64,000 bases of DNA from CAIWHR01 sp963813415 (lineage in GTDB: Bacteria; Pseudomonadota; Gammaproteobacteria; Burkholderiales; Casimicrobiaceae). The DNA lies in assembly GCA_963813415.1 (NCBI GenBank), contig CAWEYW010000002.1, forward strand, positions 248,001-312,000. Direction: 5' to 3'. Below, piece after piece: positions 1-7,081 of this stretch (positions are counted from its first letter, which is position 1; each line of letters starts with the position of its first letter). Below the pieces are notes generated by a model. It had not been told where the DNA came from. It worked only from the letters and a program-made list of their open reading frames with translations, and ran no database searches. A program made the position numbers and the translations under genes.

Positions 1-1211
1 ACCAGGTCCTTGAGCGCCTTCACGGCAGCCTCGTTCTTCGCCACGCCACCGGTGAACGTGAACTGGTCGCGGATGCCGCCCGAGCGCGCGAGAATGGACA
101 TCGCCCGCAGGATGATGGCCCGATGCAGGCCCGCCATGATGTCCTCGCGCTTCTCACCGAGCGATAGCCGGTCCCGCAGCTCGGCACCCGCGAACACCGT
201 GCACGTGGAATTGATGCGCACGGTCTTGGTCGATTTCATGGCCAGCGGTCCGAGCTCGTGCAGGCCCATGTTCATCTCGTCGGCGATGTAGCCGAGGTAG
301 CGCCCGCAACCCGCCGCACAACGGTCGTTCATCTGGAAGCTCTCCACGATCCCGTTCGGATCCACCTGGATGGCCTTCGTGTCCTGACCGCCGATGTCCA
401 GCACGGTGGCCGTATTCGGATACATCACGTGCGCGCCCAGGCCGTGACAGAGAATCTCGGAACGGATGTGCTCCTTCGAAAACGGAAGGCGCGCCCGGCC
501 GTAGCCGGTCCCGACCACATAGGTTTCCTCCATGTCGATGCCGAGCAGGTCCTTGATGGGCGCTTCGACCTGCTCCCGGTGCCCCGCGGTCTCTGGCAGG
601 GCCGCGAACGTCCGGTCAAGGGCGGCGAGCAGGTGATGCCGGATCGAATCGCCATACACGCGGTTCTCGACCTCGATGATCGAACGGTCGAACACGTTGA
701 GCAGGAAGTCGTACCGGATGCCGGCTTCCTTGGCCACGGCCTCTCCCGTCGCGAGATACTGGCTGCCGGCGATGTCGCGAAAGAAGTCGGACTTGCGCTT
801 CGCTCCGGGCGCGAAAAGGGGCGGCGCTTCGACCGTGAGACGCCGGAACACTTCCGTGAGCGCCCCGCCGACTGCCGCCGTGCTGTCCCCGAACTTTGCC
901 GTGGCGAGACTGCGCTGACACGTGGCGGCGAGATCCGCGAGCTGCTCGAGGTACTGCTCGAGGCGGAAGTCCCGCTCCAATTGGCCGAGGAAGACGTCGA
1001 GCGTCCCATTGAGGGCGCCGGTGGCGCCCAGGGCCTCGCGGAAGAGGTGGAAGCGACCGTTGACGAGTGCCTCCTGCTTGGCGATGGCTGCTGCGGTGTC
1101 GTAATTGGAGCGCGAGTTGGTGATGCCGCGTCCGATGACGTTCTGGTCTTCGTCCATCACCACGGCCTTGGTGGTCGTGGAGCCGAGATCGATGCCGATG
1201 AAGCAGCGCAT
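1..1211 (-). CDS. bcrA: Benzoyl-CoA reductase alpha subunit BcrA (partial, C-terminus beyond window edge)
   Basis: This is the large ATP-hydrolysing subunit of class I (ATP-dependent) benzoyl-CoA reductase, which drives electrons from ferredoxin to the catalytic BcrBC half for ring dearomatisation. About 403 residues are visible. The N-terminus MRCFIGIDLGSTTTKAVVMD is an ASKHA phosphate-binding loop, and a second loop (LDIGGQDTKAIQVDPNG) lies about 300 residues in. It is followed by CAAGCGRYLG and NSTCTVFAGAEL, whose cysteines bind the [4Fe-4S] cluster shared by the activator subunits. The long insert between the two loops matches BcrA rather than the shorter BcrD (about 280 aa). The reading frame is open at position 1, with perhaps 30 residues missing. 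AAGGAG precedes the ATG at a good distance. It lies 68 bp after bcrB in the same operon; bcrD would be expected next, outside the window. Confidence 0.95.
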   Translation of the reverse strand, partial: MRCFIGIDLGSTTTKAVVMDEDQNVIGRGITNSRSNYDTAAAIAKQEALVNGRFHLFREALGATGALNGTLDVFLGQLERDFRLEQYLEQLADLAATCQRSLATAKFGDSTAAVGGALTEVFRRLTVEAPPLFAPGAKRKSDFFRDIAGSQYLATGEAVAKEAGIRYDFLLNVFDRSIIEVENRVYGDSIRHHLLAALDRTFAALPETAGHREQVEAPIKDLLGIDMEETYVVGTGYGRARLPFSKEHIRSEILCHGLGAHVMYPNTATVLDIGGQDTKAIQVDPNGIVESFQMNDRCAAGCGRYLGYIADEMNMGLHELGPLAMKSTKTVRINSTCTVFAGAELRDRLSLGEKREDIMAGLHRAIILRAMSILARSGGIRDQFTFTGGVAKNEAAVKALKDL

Positions 1212-1279
1212 GGCTTCTCCTTAGCGCCGCGCCCGGGGGGCGTGCGAACGCAGTGAGCTTGGGGGGTTCATATCCGCGC

Positions 1280-2605
1280 CTAATGCGCCGCGACGGCCGC
1301 GCGCTTCTGCTTGATCATCTGGAAATAGCTTTCCAGCCGATTCTTGACGTTCGCGGCGGAAAAGTAGCGCGGATCGACGAGGTCGGTCTCGATGAACGCC
1401 GCCGGCTTGCCCGTGCGCCTTTCCACTTCCCGCAGGATCAGGAGCTGCCCGGCCGAGAAGCTGTTGCAGCTCTTGATGGAGTTGATCAGCAGCCCGTCCG
1501 CCTGGTACTCGTCGATGTACTTGCAGATCATGTCGACGCGCGAGGGGAGGTTGAGATTCGTGTAGCAGCCGAGGCAGTACTCGGCCAACGATTCAAGGGG
1601 CTTGTCGGGGTCGTGCCGGAAGCCGAAGTCGTAGAGCCCGCCGACCTTGGCGTACGTCGATGACACGACCACCGCGCCTTCCTCGTAGAACATCTTCCAG
1701 AACTCCCGGAAGCTGGTCCAGTTCGGCGGCCCTTCCACGACGAGCCGGTATTTCTCCTCGCCCATCTCGCCGTCGGGCGTCACCGGTCCCTTGCCGTCGC
1801 GCACGCGCTGCTCGATCTCGCCCCTCAGCACGTTGTAGTACTGGGTGGCCTCCTGCGTCCCGCGAAACGCCGTGAAGATCGGTCCGATGTAATACACGGC
1901 ACCGAAGTAGCCATCGATCGGCGAGGGCCGGTTCTTCGCCGACTGCAACACCGCGACGAGATCCTCCTCCGCCTTCGCCGATTCCTTCATGTACTGGCGC
2001 AGGCGATCAATGTCGAACTTCACGCCGGAGACGCGCTCCAGCGTCGGGATCACCGTTTCCTTGAGCTGCTTCACGACGTAGTCACGCATGTTCGGCGCAA
2101 TCCTGCCTTCACCCTGATAGGGCACGTGCAGCATCACGGTCTCGCAGCCGTACTTGTGGCGGATGAGCTCGAACCACTTCATGAACGTGAAGCAGCCCGT
2201 GTAGGAGAGCAGCAGGATGTCGGGCTTCGGCAGGACCTCGCCGGTGGGTCCGACCTCGCCGCCCATCATCATGCCGAGGTCCGCCTTGACGTACGTGCAG
2301 ACGTCCTCCGACTGGCCGTCGCGCTCCGCGTCCATGATCATCTTTCCGGACTTCTTGCGCATGCCGTTCTGCAATGCGTTCGTCTCCGGCAGGCTGCGCG
2401 CGAAGTCGAAGCACATCAGGAGCTCGTTGAGGTTGCCGGGAACGAACGTGGCAGCCACCTTGCGGCCTTCGTTGTGCGCCTTGGCGAGATCGTGATAGTT
2501 GCTGTTGATGAGCTCCTTCTGGAGCCACATCGCGTCTTCCTTGACGACCGCGGGGGGCTTCTTTGCCGACGTCGAGGACGGCATCACTTGGATGGGAGTG
2601 CTCAT
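1280..2605 (-). CDS. bcrB: Benzoyl-CoA reductase beta subunit BcrB
   Basis: This subunit belongs to the 2-hydroxyglutaryl-CoA dehydratase D-component family. With BcrC it forms the substrate-binding half of ATP-dependent benzoyl-CoA reductase, which reduces benzoyl-CoA to cyclohexa-1,5-diene-1-carboxyl-CoA in the cytoplasm. It has 441 residues, the expected size. The C-terminal third carries YCLGCYTNLNLPSR and LLINSIKSCNSFSAGQ, with conserved cluster-ligand cysteines, then the family signature around AAFIETDLVDPRYFS. It starts with ATG 12 bp after bcrC, and a purine-rich AGGAGGCGATCCC lies just upstream. It is co-transcribed with had-oah-dch-bcrC upstream and bcrA downstream. Confidence 0.96.
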   Translation of the reverse strand: MSTPIQVMPSSTSAKKPPAVVKEDAMWLQKELINSNYHDLAKAHNEGRKVAATFVPGNLNELLMCFDFARSLPETNALQNGMRKKSGKMIMDAERDGQSEDVCTYVKADLGMMMGGEVGPTGEVLPKPDILLLSYTGCFTFMKWFELIRHKYGCETVMLHVPYQGEGRIAPNMRDYVVKQLKETVIPTLERVSGVKFDIDRLRQYMKESAKAEEDLVAVLQSAKNRPSPIDGYFGAVYYIGPIFTAFRGTQEATQYYNVLRGEIEQRVRDGKGPVTPDGEMGEEKYRLVVEGPPNWTSFREFWKMFYEEGAVVVSSTYAKVGGLYDFGFRHDPDKPLESLAEYCLGCYTNLNLPSRVDMICKYIDEYQADGLLINSIKSCNSFSAGQLLILREVERRTGKPAAFIETDLVDPRYFSAANVKNRLESYFQMIKQKRAAVAAH

Positions 2606-2617
2606 TGGGATCGCCTC

Positions 2618-3793
2618 CTAGGCAGCCGACCAAAGCTTGATTGAATCCGCGAACGTTCCCGCCTGCTCGCGAATGGGCGCCATCTGCCCGGTGTTCTCCG
2701 CATACTTGAACGCGGTATGCGGGACCTTGTAGCGCGACAGCACGTCCTGCAGCATCGGACGCTCGAGCAATGCCGGGTCGCAAAACGAGGGCGCGGCGAA
2801 CACGACGCCCTCGGCACCGCTCTTCTTGACCTGCTTCAGCAGAAACTGGCCCTTCTCCTCGCGCGTGGTGTCGTACTTCGCAGCCGTCGACGCCGACCGG
2901 TGCAGGAAGGCTTTGGAGAGCTCCTCGAGCGGGCTGCCGTCACTCGGCACGTCGTCGAGCAGCCAGCGCGTGACCAGCATGAAGTCGTCGTCGACGATGT
3001 AGCAGCCCGACATCTCGATCGACTTGATGAGCGCGAGCGGCGGCTGTTCGCAGAACGCGCCGGTGAGCACGATGCGCGCGTTGTCGCGCTTCGGACGGGG
3101 CACCGCATCGGTCGCTGCCAGATATTCCCGGATGAGGGCGGTGTGATCCTCCGGCGGCAGCACCATGCCCGCACGCAGCAGCAGATACACCTCGGACGTC
3201 GGCGCCTGCCACGGCTTGGCCGCGCGATAGGCGTAGAGGTCGCGCACGGCCTTGCGATTCTCGTTGAACACGGCGATCGACGCATTGAGCTCCGCGTCCG
3301 TCACCGGACTGCCGCGCAGCGCGCCCAGATCCTCGCGCATCACCTGCAGCTCTTCCACGTAGAACTTGCCGCCGACCGCATCCTCGTAGTTTTGCGGCAC
3401 GTCGAAGTACCGCACGTACTTGTCCTTGAACAGCAGCTTCCACATTCCCGACAGGTTGCGGATCACGTCGCAGATGGACGGGAACAGCATGCCGTCGAGG
3501 CAATCGAGCCGGCCCGTCAGGCCGAGCTCGATCGTCGAGCGCGGGATCCGGCAGATGTAGCTCTGGTAATACGCGTCGCCCTGGATGACTTCGAGCTGAT
3601 CGCCGCCACCCAGAATGCCCACGGATAGCATCCCCGCGGCATGGATCAGCTCGCGCGGCACGTACACCGGCATGTAGCCGATGGCCTTCCGCCCGGGCAC
3701 GGCGGCCTTCCACGCCTTGACGGCATTGAGATCCAGGTCGTCGAACAGGCCTTCGCAGCGCTCGATGATCGTTGCTACCGGAGAAGTGCTCAT
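2618..3793 (-). CDS. bcrC: Benzoyl-CoA reductase gamma subunit BcrC
   Basis: This is the second subunit of the catalytic half of benzoyl-CoA reductase and belongs to the HgdB-like dehydratase family. The product is 391 aa and starts MSTSPVATIIERCEGLFDDL. Conserved features include KAIGYMPVYVPRELIHAAGML, the cysteine region SYICRIPRSTIELGL...LDCLDGMLFPSICDVIRN, and SFCDPALLERPMLQDVL near the C-terminus. The open frame extends upstream into dch, but the ATG at 3793 overlaps the dch stop by one base (TGATG), which implies translational coupling and fixes the start. Its position before bcrB and bcrA is the bcrCBA order of Thauera-type clusters. Confidence 0.95.
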   Translation of the reverse strand: MSTSPVATIIERCEGLFDDLDLNAVKAWKAAVPGRKAIGYMPVYVPRELIHAAGMLSVGILGGGDQLEVIQGDAYYQSYICRIPRSTIELGLTGRLDCLDGMLFPSICDVIRNLSGMWKLLFKDKYVRYFDVPQNYEDAVGGKFYVEELQVMREDLGALRGSPVTDAELNASIAVFNENRKAVRDLYAYRAAKPWQAPTSEVYLLLRAGMVLPPEDHTALIREYLAATDAVPRPKRDNARIVLTGAFCEQPPLALIKSIEMSGCYIVDDDFMLVTRWLLDDVPSDGSPLEELSKAFLHRSASTAAKYDTTREEKGQFLLKQVKKSGAEGVVFAAPSFCDPALLERPMLQDVLSRYKVPHTAFKYAENTGQMAPIREQAGTFADSIKLWSAA

Positions 3794-4590
3794 CAACGGT
3801 TCTCCCAGACAGGTTGGCGCTTGGCGAGGAATGCCGCGAGTCCTTCGTTGGCATCGTAGGTGGACATCAGCCGCTCGAGATAGAGCGTTTCGAGCTCGGC
3901 GAGACGGCGGCTGACGTCGGCGATCAGCGGCGCGCGCGCCGCGGTAAGGGCACACGCCAGCGCCGCGGAGCTCTTCGGTGCCAGGTGAGCGTCGAAGTAC
4001 GCGAGCGCAGCGCGCTCGGCATCGGCCGACACCGAATGCACGAGGCCGCGTGCGTGCGCGTCGTGGGCCGTGATCGACCGGCCGGAAAACAGCAGGTCCT
4101 CCGCGGTGCCCTGGCTGACGCGATACGGAAGCAGGCACGATGCGGCGGGCGCGAACACGCCGAGCCGCATTTCCGGCTGCCCGAAGTGCGCGTCCTCGGC
4201 GGCGAAGATCAGGCTGCCGCCAAGCGCAAGCTCGAGGGCGCCGCCCAGACACTGACCGCGCACGGCGACGAGGATCGGCACCGGGAACTGCAGCATCTCG
4301 AGGATGAGCGCGTGCAGCGTATGCAACATGTCGGCGCAGCGGTCGGGCAAGTGCTCTTCCACGCTGGCGCCGAAGCTGAAGTGCGGCCCCGCCGCATCGA
4401 GCAGCACGCCGCGCAACGAGCGTTGCTCCCGCTGCAGCGCGAGAGCGCGGCGCAGCGCACCGATCATCGCGGCGTCGATCAGGTTCGCCTTCGGGCGGTC
4501 GAGGCGCAGACGCAACAGCGCGGCATCGCGGTCGACCCAGGCTTTCGCCGGATCTCCGGTCAGCGACTCGGGAGAAGCGCTCGTGGTCAT
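3793..4590 (-). CDS. dch: Cyclohexa-1,5-diene-1-carbonyl-CoA hydratase
   Basis: This crotonase-fold enzyme (265 aa) hydrates the product of benzoyl-CoA reductase to 6-hydroxycyclohex-1-ene-1-carbonyl-CoA. The crotonase signature RGQCLGGALELALGGSLIFA and the oxyanion-hole segment around HFSFGASVEEHLP are visible, followed by FGQPEMRLGVFAPAAS. The assignment to dch rather than a generic enoyl-CoA hydratase rests on its place between oah and bcrC and on its length. The ATG (4588-4590) overlaps the oah stop as ATGA, and its own TGA overlaps the bcrC ATG. Product identity is family knowledge plus context. Confidence 0.92.
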   Translation of the reverse strand: MTTSASPESLTGDPAKAWVDRDAALLRLRLDRPKANLIDAAMIGALRRALALQREQRSLRGVLLDAAGPHFSFGASVEEHLPDRCADMLHTLHALILEMLQFPVPILVAVRGQCLGGALELALGGSLIFAAEDAHFGQPEMRLGVFAPAASCLLPYRVSQGTAEDLLFSGRSITAHDAHARGLVHSVSADAERAALAYFDAHLAPKSSAALACALTAARAPLIADVSRRLAELETLYLERLMSTYDANEGLAAFLAKRQPVWENR

Positions 4591-5717
4591 GAACGTGCAG
4601 TCCGCGCGTCCGGCATGAGGCTGTCGGTGAACGCTTCGGTCCAGCCCTGCCCCCGGGCGAGGGCCTGACGCAGGGCGATGAAATCGACTTCGCGCGATTC
4701 CTTGTTGCCTTCGTTGAACGCGCGGAAGCCGGCGCGCGCTTCGGTCATCATGTTGAGGGCCAGCCAGGCACGCGAGTTCTCCTTGTTCGCGTTCCATCGT
4801 TCGAGCTTGGGCTTGCGCAGCTCTTCGAGTGTCTTGGTCGTGCAGTCGGGGAACGTCAGCAGCAGCTTGGCGCACAGCGCATCGACGGTCCGGTCGAGGA
4901 GCGAAAGATCGACCGTGCCGCGCGCGAGCAGTGCCTTCGCCGCCTTCGCCTCCTCGCCGGTCTTGGGTTCGCCCAAAGCGAACCGCCCGTACGGATCGAG
5001 CATCCGCTGCGTCTCGACCAGCGGGTTGGCCACGTAGGCGCCGTCCACCTTCAGCGCGGGAACGATGTCGGTCAGCATGCCCCACGCGTACGCCTTGTGC
5101 GCCGAGAAGGGCTCGCACAGCACGCCGGCGATCATCGCGCGCTCGCCGCTGATGATCGGGGGCAAAAAATCCGTGGCGCCGCCGATGGGCGCGGAGCCGT
5201 GCTTCGGACCCGCCTGGCCGAAACGCGCGAGGTCCTGCGCGACCGAGAAATCGCAGGCCATGCCGATCTCCTGGCCACCACCAATGCGCATGCCATTGAC
5301 GCGGCAGATCACCGGCTTGTCGCACGCGAAGATCGCCGACACCATGTCGTTGAAGAGCCGCATGTACTGGCGGTATTCCTGCGGATGGCCGGCGTAGTAC
5401 TCGGCGTACTCCTTGGTGTTGCCGCCCGTGCAGAATGCCTTGTCCCCGGCCCCGGTGAACACGACGCTACTGACATCGCGCGCATTCGACGCGGCACGAA
5501 ATGCGAGAATCACGCCCTTCACCATGTCCGTGGTGTAGGAGTTGTATTGCGCCGGGTTGTCGAGGGTGATCCAGGCGTTGTACAGGCCGGCCACCTCGGT
5601 GCCGTCGGGGCGCCGCGCCGGGCGCTTCTCGTAGCGGACTCCGGGCTTCGTGATGTCGTCGACGAGGTCGTGGTTCTTGAACTCGCGGCTCACGGGCAGT
5701 GCATCGGGGGCATTCAT
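4587..5717 (-). CDS. oah: 6-oxocyclohex-1-ene-1-carbonyl-CoA hydrolase (ring-cleaving)
   Basis: Oah adds water to 6-oxocyclohex-1-ene-1-carbonyl-CoA and hydrolytically opens the ring to 3-hydroxypimelyl-CoA. It is an unusual long crotonase of about 376 aa, matching the length of characterised Oah. Motifs include KAFCTGGNTKEYAEYYAGHP, the oxyanion segment CRVNGMRIGGGQEIGMACD, and FGQAGPKHGSAPIGGATDFL. An in-frame GTG at 5723 would add two residues. The ATG at 5717 is preferred because AGGAG sits five bases before it and would abut the GTG. It starts 9 bp after the had stop and overlaps dch. Confidence 0.95.
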   Translation of the reverse strand: MNAPDALPVSREFKNHDLVDDITKPGVRYEKRPARRPDGTEVAGLYNAWITLDNPAQYNSYTTDMVKGVILAFRAASNARDVSSVVFTGAGDKAFCTGGNTKEYAEYYAGHPQEYRQYMRLFNDMVSAIFACDKPVICRVNGMRIGGGQEIGMACDFSVAQDLARFGQAGPKHGSAPIGGATDFLPPIISGERAMIAGVLCEPFSAHKAYAWGMLTDIVPALKVDGAYVANPLVETQRMLDPYGRFALGEPKTGEEAKAAKALLARGTVDLSLLDRTVDALCAKLLLTFPDCTTKTLEELRKPKLERWNANKENSRAWLALNMMTEARAGFRAFNEGNKESREVDFIALRQALARGQGWTEAFTDSLMPDARTARS

Positions 5718-5726
5718 GTCCACTCC

Positions 5727-6791
5727 TCAGGGAACCATGATCGCGCGGCGCTTGATCTCGTGCCGGTGCACGGCCGCGAATACGGTGTTGATGTCGTCGA
5801 GGGCATGCGGCTCGACAAAGGGTTTGATCGCCACTTTTCCGTCGAGCACGAGTGCCAGCGCCTCGGGGTACGCGTCCGGCGGGCAGCCCCAGTTCCCGAG
5901 CGCGCGTGCATCGAAAGCCATGAGATTCGAGAGCCGCACTTCCACCTTGTCCATCGTGAAGCCGACGATGGAGAGCGTCGCGCCGTGCACCAGCATCCCG
6001 AAGGCGGTGAGCTGGCCGGCCGCGGTTCCGGAGCACTCGAAGATCCGCCACTCGGTGCTGCGCAACCCGTTCGCCTTCGCAAACTCGGCGATGGCGGTCT
6101 TCAGGCCGCGCGCGTCGTGCGTGCGGGCATTCAAGGTGAGCGCCGCGCCATGGTCGCGGATCGCCGCGAGCTTGGCGTCGTCGACATCGATGGCCACGAC
6201 TTTGGCGCCGAACGCCCGGGCGATCTGCACGCAATAGCCGCCGACACCGCCGGCCCCGACGACGATCGCGAGATCACCGGGCGCGACGCCGGCGCGGCGC
6301 ACCGCCTGATACGGCGTCGTCAGCGCATCGGCGACGATGGAAACGTCCGCGAGACTGAGTCCGATGCGGGCGAGGCGTGCTTCGTCGACTTCGCACAGGC
6401 CCCGTCCCGGCACGACGATGTGGCTGGCGAAGCCGCCCTGGATGTCGTTGCCCGGCATCTTCTGCTGACGGCAGATGGTGGTGAGTCCGCGCCGGCACAG
6501 ATCGCATTCGCCGCAGGGCAATACGGCCGGCACGATCACGGCCTTCCCCAGCCAGTTGTCGCATCCCTCGCCCACGGCGACCACGCGGCCACTGACCTCG
6601 TGACCGAGCGCCAGCGGCAGGGGTTGATTGGTGCGTACGCCGTCGTAGTAGTACCCGAGATCCGTGTGGCAGACGCCGCAGCCGGCGACCGCGATGGCGA
6701 CCTGCCCGGGCCCGGGCGATGCGTCGAAGCCGGCCCGCGACAGGGGTGCCTCGCGGCCCGTCATCAACCAGCGGTAGGCCTCGATCGTCAT
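5727..6791 (-). CDS. had: 6-hydroxycyclohex-1-ene-1-carbonyl-CoA dehydrogenase
   Basis: This NAD-dependent medium-chain zinc dehydrogenase (354 aa) oxidises 6-hydroxycyclohex-1-ene-1-carbonyl-CoA to the 6-oxo compound, the step between Dch and Oah. The catalytic zinc site is AGCGVCHTDLGYYYDGV with GHEVSG. Structural zinc cysteines are CGECDLCRRGLTTIC, and the Rossmann motif is VVGAGGVGGYCVQIARAFGAKVV. The open frame continues upstream to 6995, but homology begins at MTIEAYRWLMTG, so ATG 6791 is chosen; the Shine-Dalgarno sequence (GGGAG) is modest. It is the first gene of the had-oah-dch-bcrCBA operon, so the bidirectional control region up to 7081 probably governs the whole anaerobic pathway. 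Confidence 0.93.
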   Translation of the reverse strand: MTIEAYRWLMTGREAPLSRAGFDASPGPGQVAIAVAGCGVCHTDLGYYYDGVRTNQPLPLALGHEVSGRVVAVGEGCDNWLGKAVIVPAVLPCGECDLCRRGLTTICRQQKMPGNDIQGGFASHIVVPGRGLCEVDEARLARIGLSLADVSIVADALTTPYQAVRRAGVAPGDLAIVVGAGGVGGYCVQIARAFGAKVVAIDVDDAKLAAIRDHGAALTLNARTHDARGLKTAIAEFAKANGLRSTEWRIFECSGTAAGQLTAFGMLVHGATLSIVGFTMDKVEVRLSNLMAFDARALGNWGCPPDAYPEALALVLDGKVAIKPFVEPHALDDINTVFAAVHRHEIKRRAIMVP

Positions 6792-6904
6792 CCATGTACT
6801 CCCGTGATCGCGCCAAAGGCGCCTGGTGCTCGTTCGCTGCCGGGGTCCGACTGCCCTGTTCGCCTGCGGCACACCGGCCAGCCGCGCGGTGTATTGGCGT
6901 ATTA

Positions 6905-6920
6905 CGGTACTGCAATACCG
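6905..6920. promoter_or_regulatory. Near-perfect 16-bp palindrome with central TGCA upstream of had
   Basis: CGGTACTGCAATACCG is a 16-bp inverted repeat with a single mismatched pair around a central TGCA. It lies about 114 bp upstream of the had ATG. It would fall just downstream of a start site at about 6923 that is predicted from the FNR box, at roughly +3 to +18. TGCA-centred operators near the transcription start are known for BzdR, the benzoyl-CoA-responsive repressor of the Azoarcus bzd genes, which is a paralogue of BoxR. Binding by BoxR or a BzdR-like protein here is inference. Confidence 0.5.
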
Positions 6921-6957
6921 ATTTAGGGCATCATGCGCGGCGGCATATTGCGTTGCA

Positions 6958-6971
6958 TTGATCTGCATCAA
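6958..6971. promoter_or_regulatory. Perfect FNR/Anr box between had and korA operons
   Basis: TTGATCTGCATCAA matches the FNR/Anr consensus TTGAT-N4-ATCAA at every position. Its centre is 6964.5. On the plus strand a -10 like TCTAAT (6995-7000) puts the kor start near 7006-7007. On the minus strand CATGAT (6930-6935) puts the had start near 6923. Both distances are about 41.5-42.5 bp, the class II activator position. TGCA occurs twice across the box (6954-6957 and 6964-6967, ten bp apart). Oxygen-responsive activation of the anaerobic benzoyl-CoA operon and the electron-supply operon is strongly suggested but not shown. Confidence 0.85.
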
Positions 6972-7081
6972 TGGGGGCGGCGTGGCGCACCGCATCTAAT
7001 GTCTCCACGCGCATTCTGTGACGTTCGCCGCATCGATGGAAGCGGGACGGCAGACGCGCCCCATTGCTGCGAGGAGACGAC

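Noticed and set aside
5097..6926. A 609-codon plus-strand open frame opposite oah and had
   Set aside because: It is antisense to two enzymes with clear motifs and has no domain of its own.
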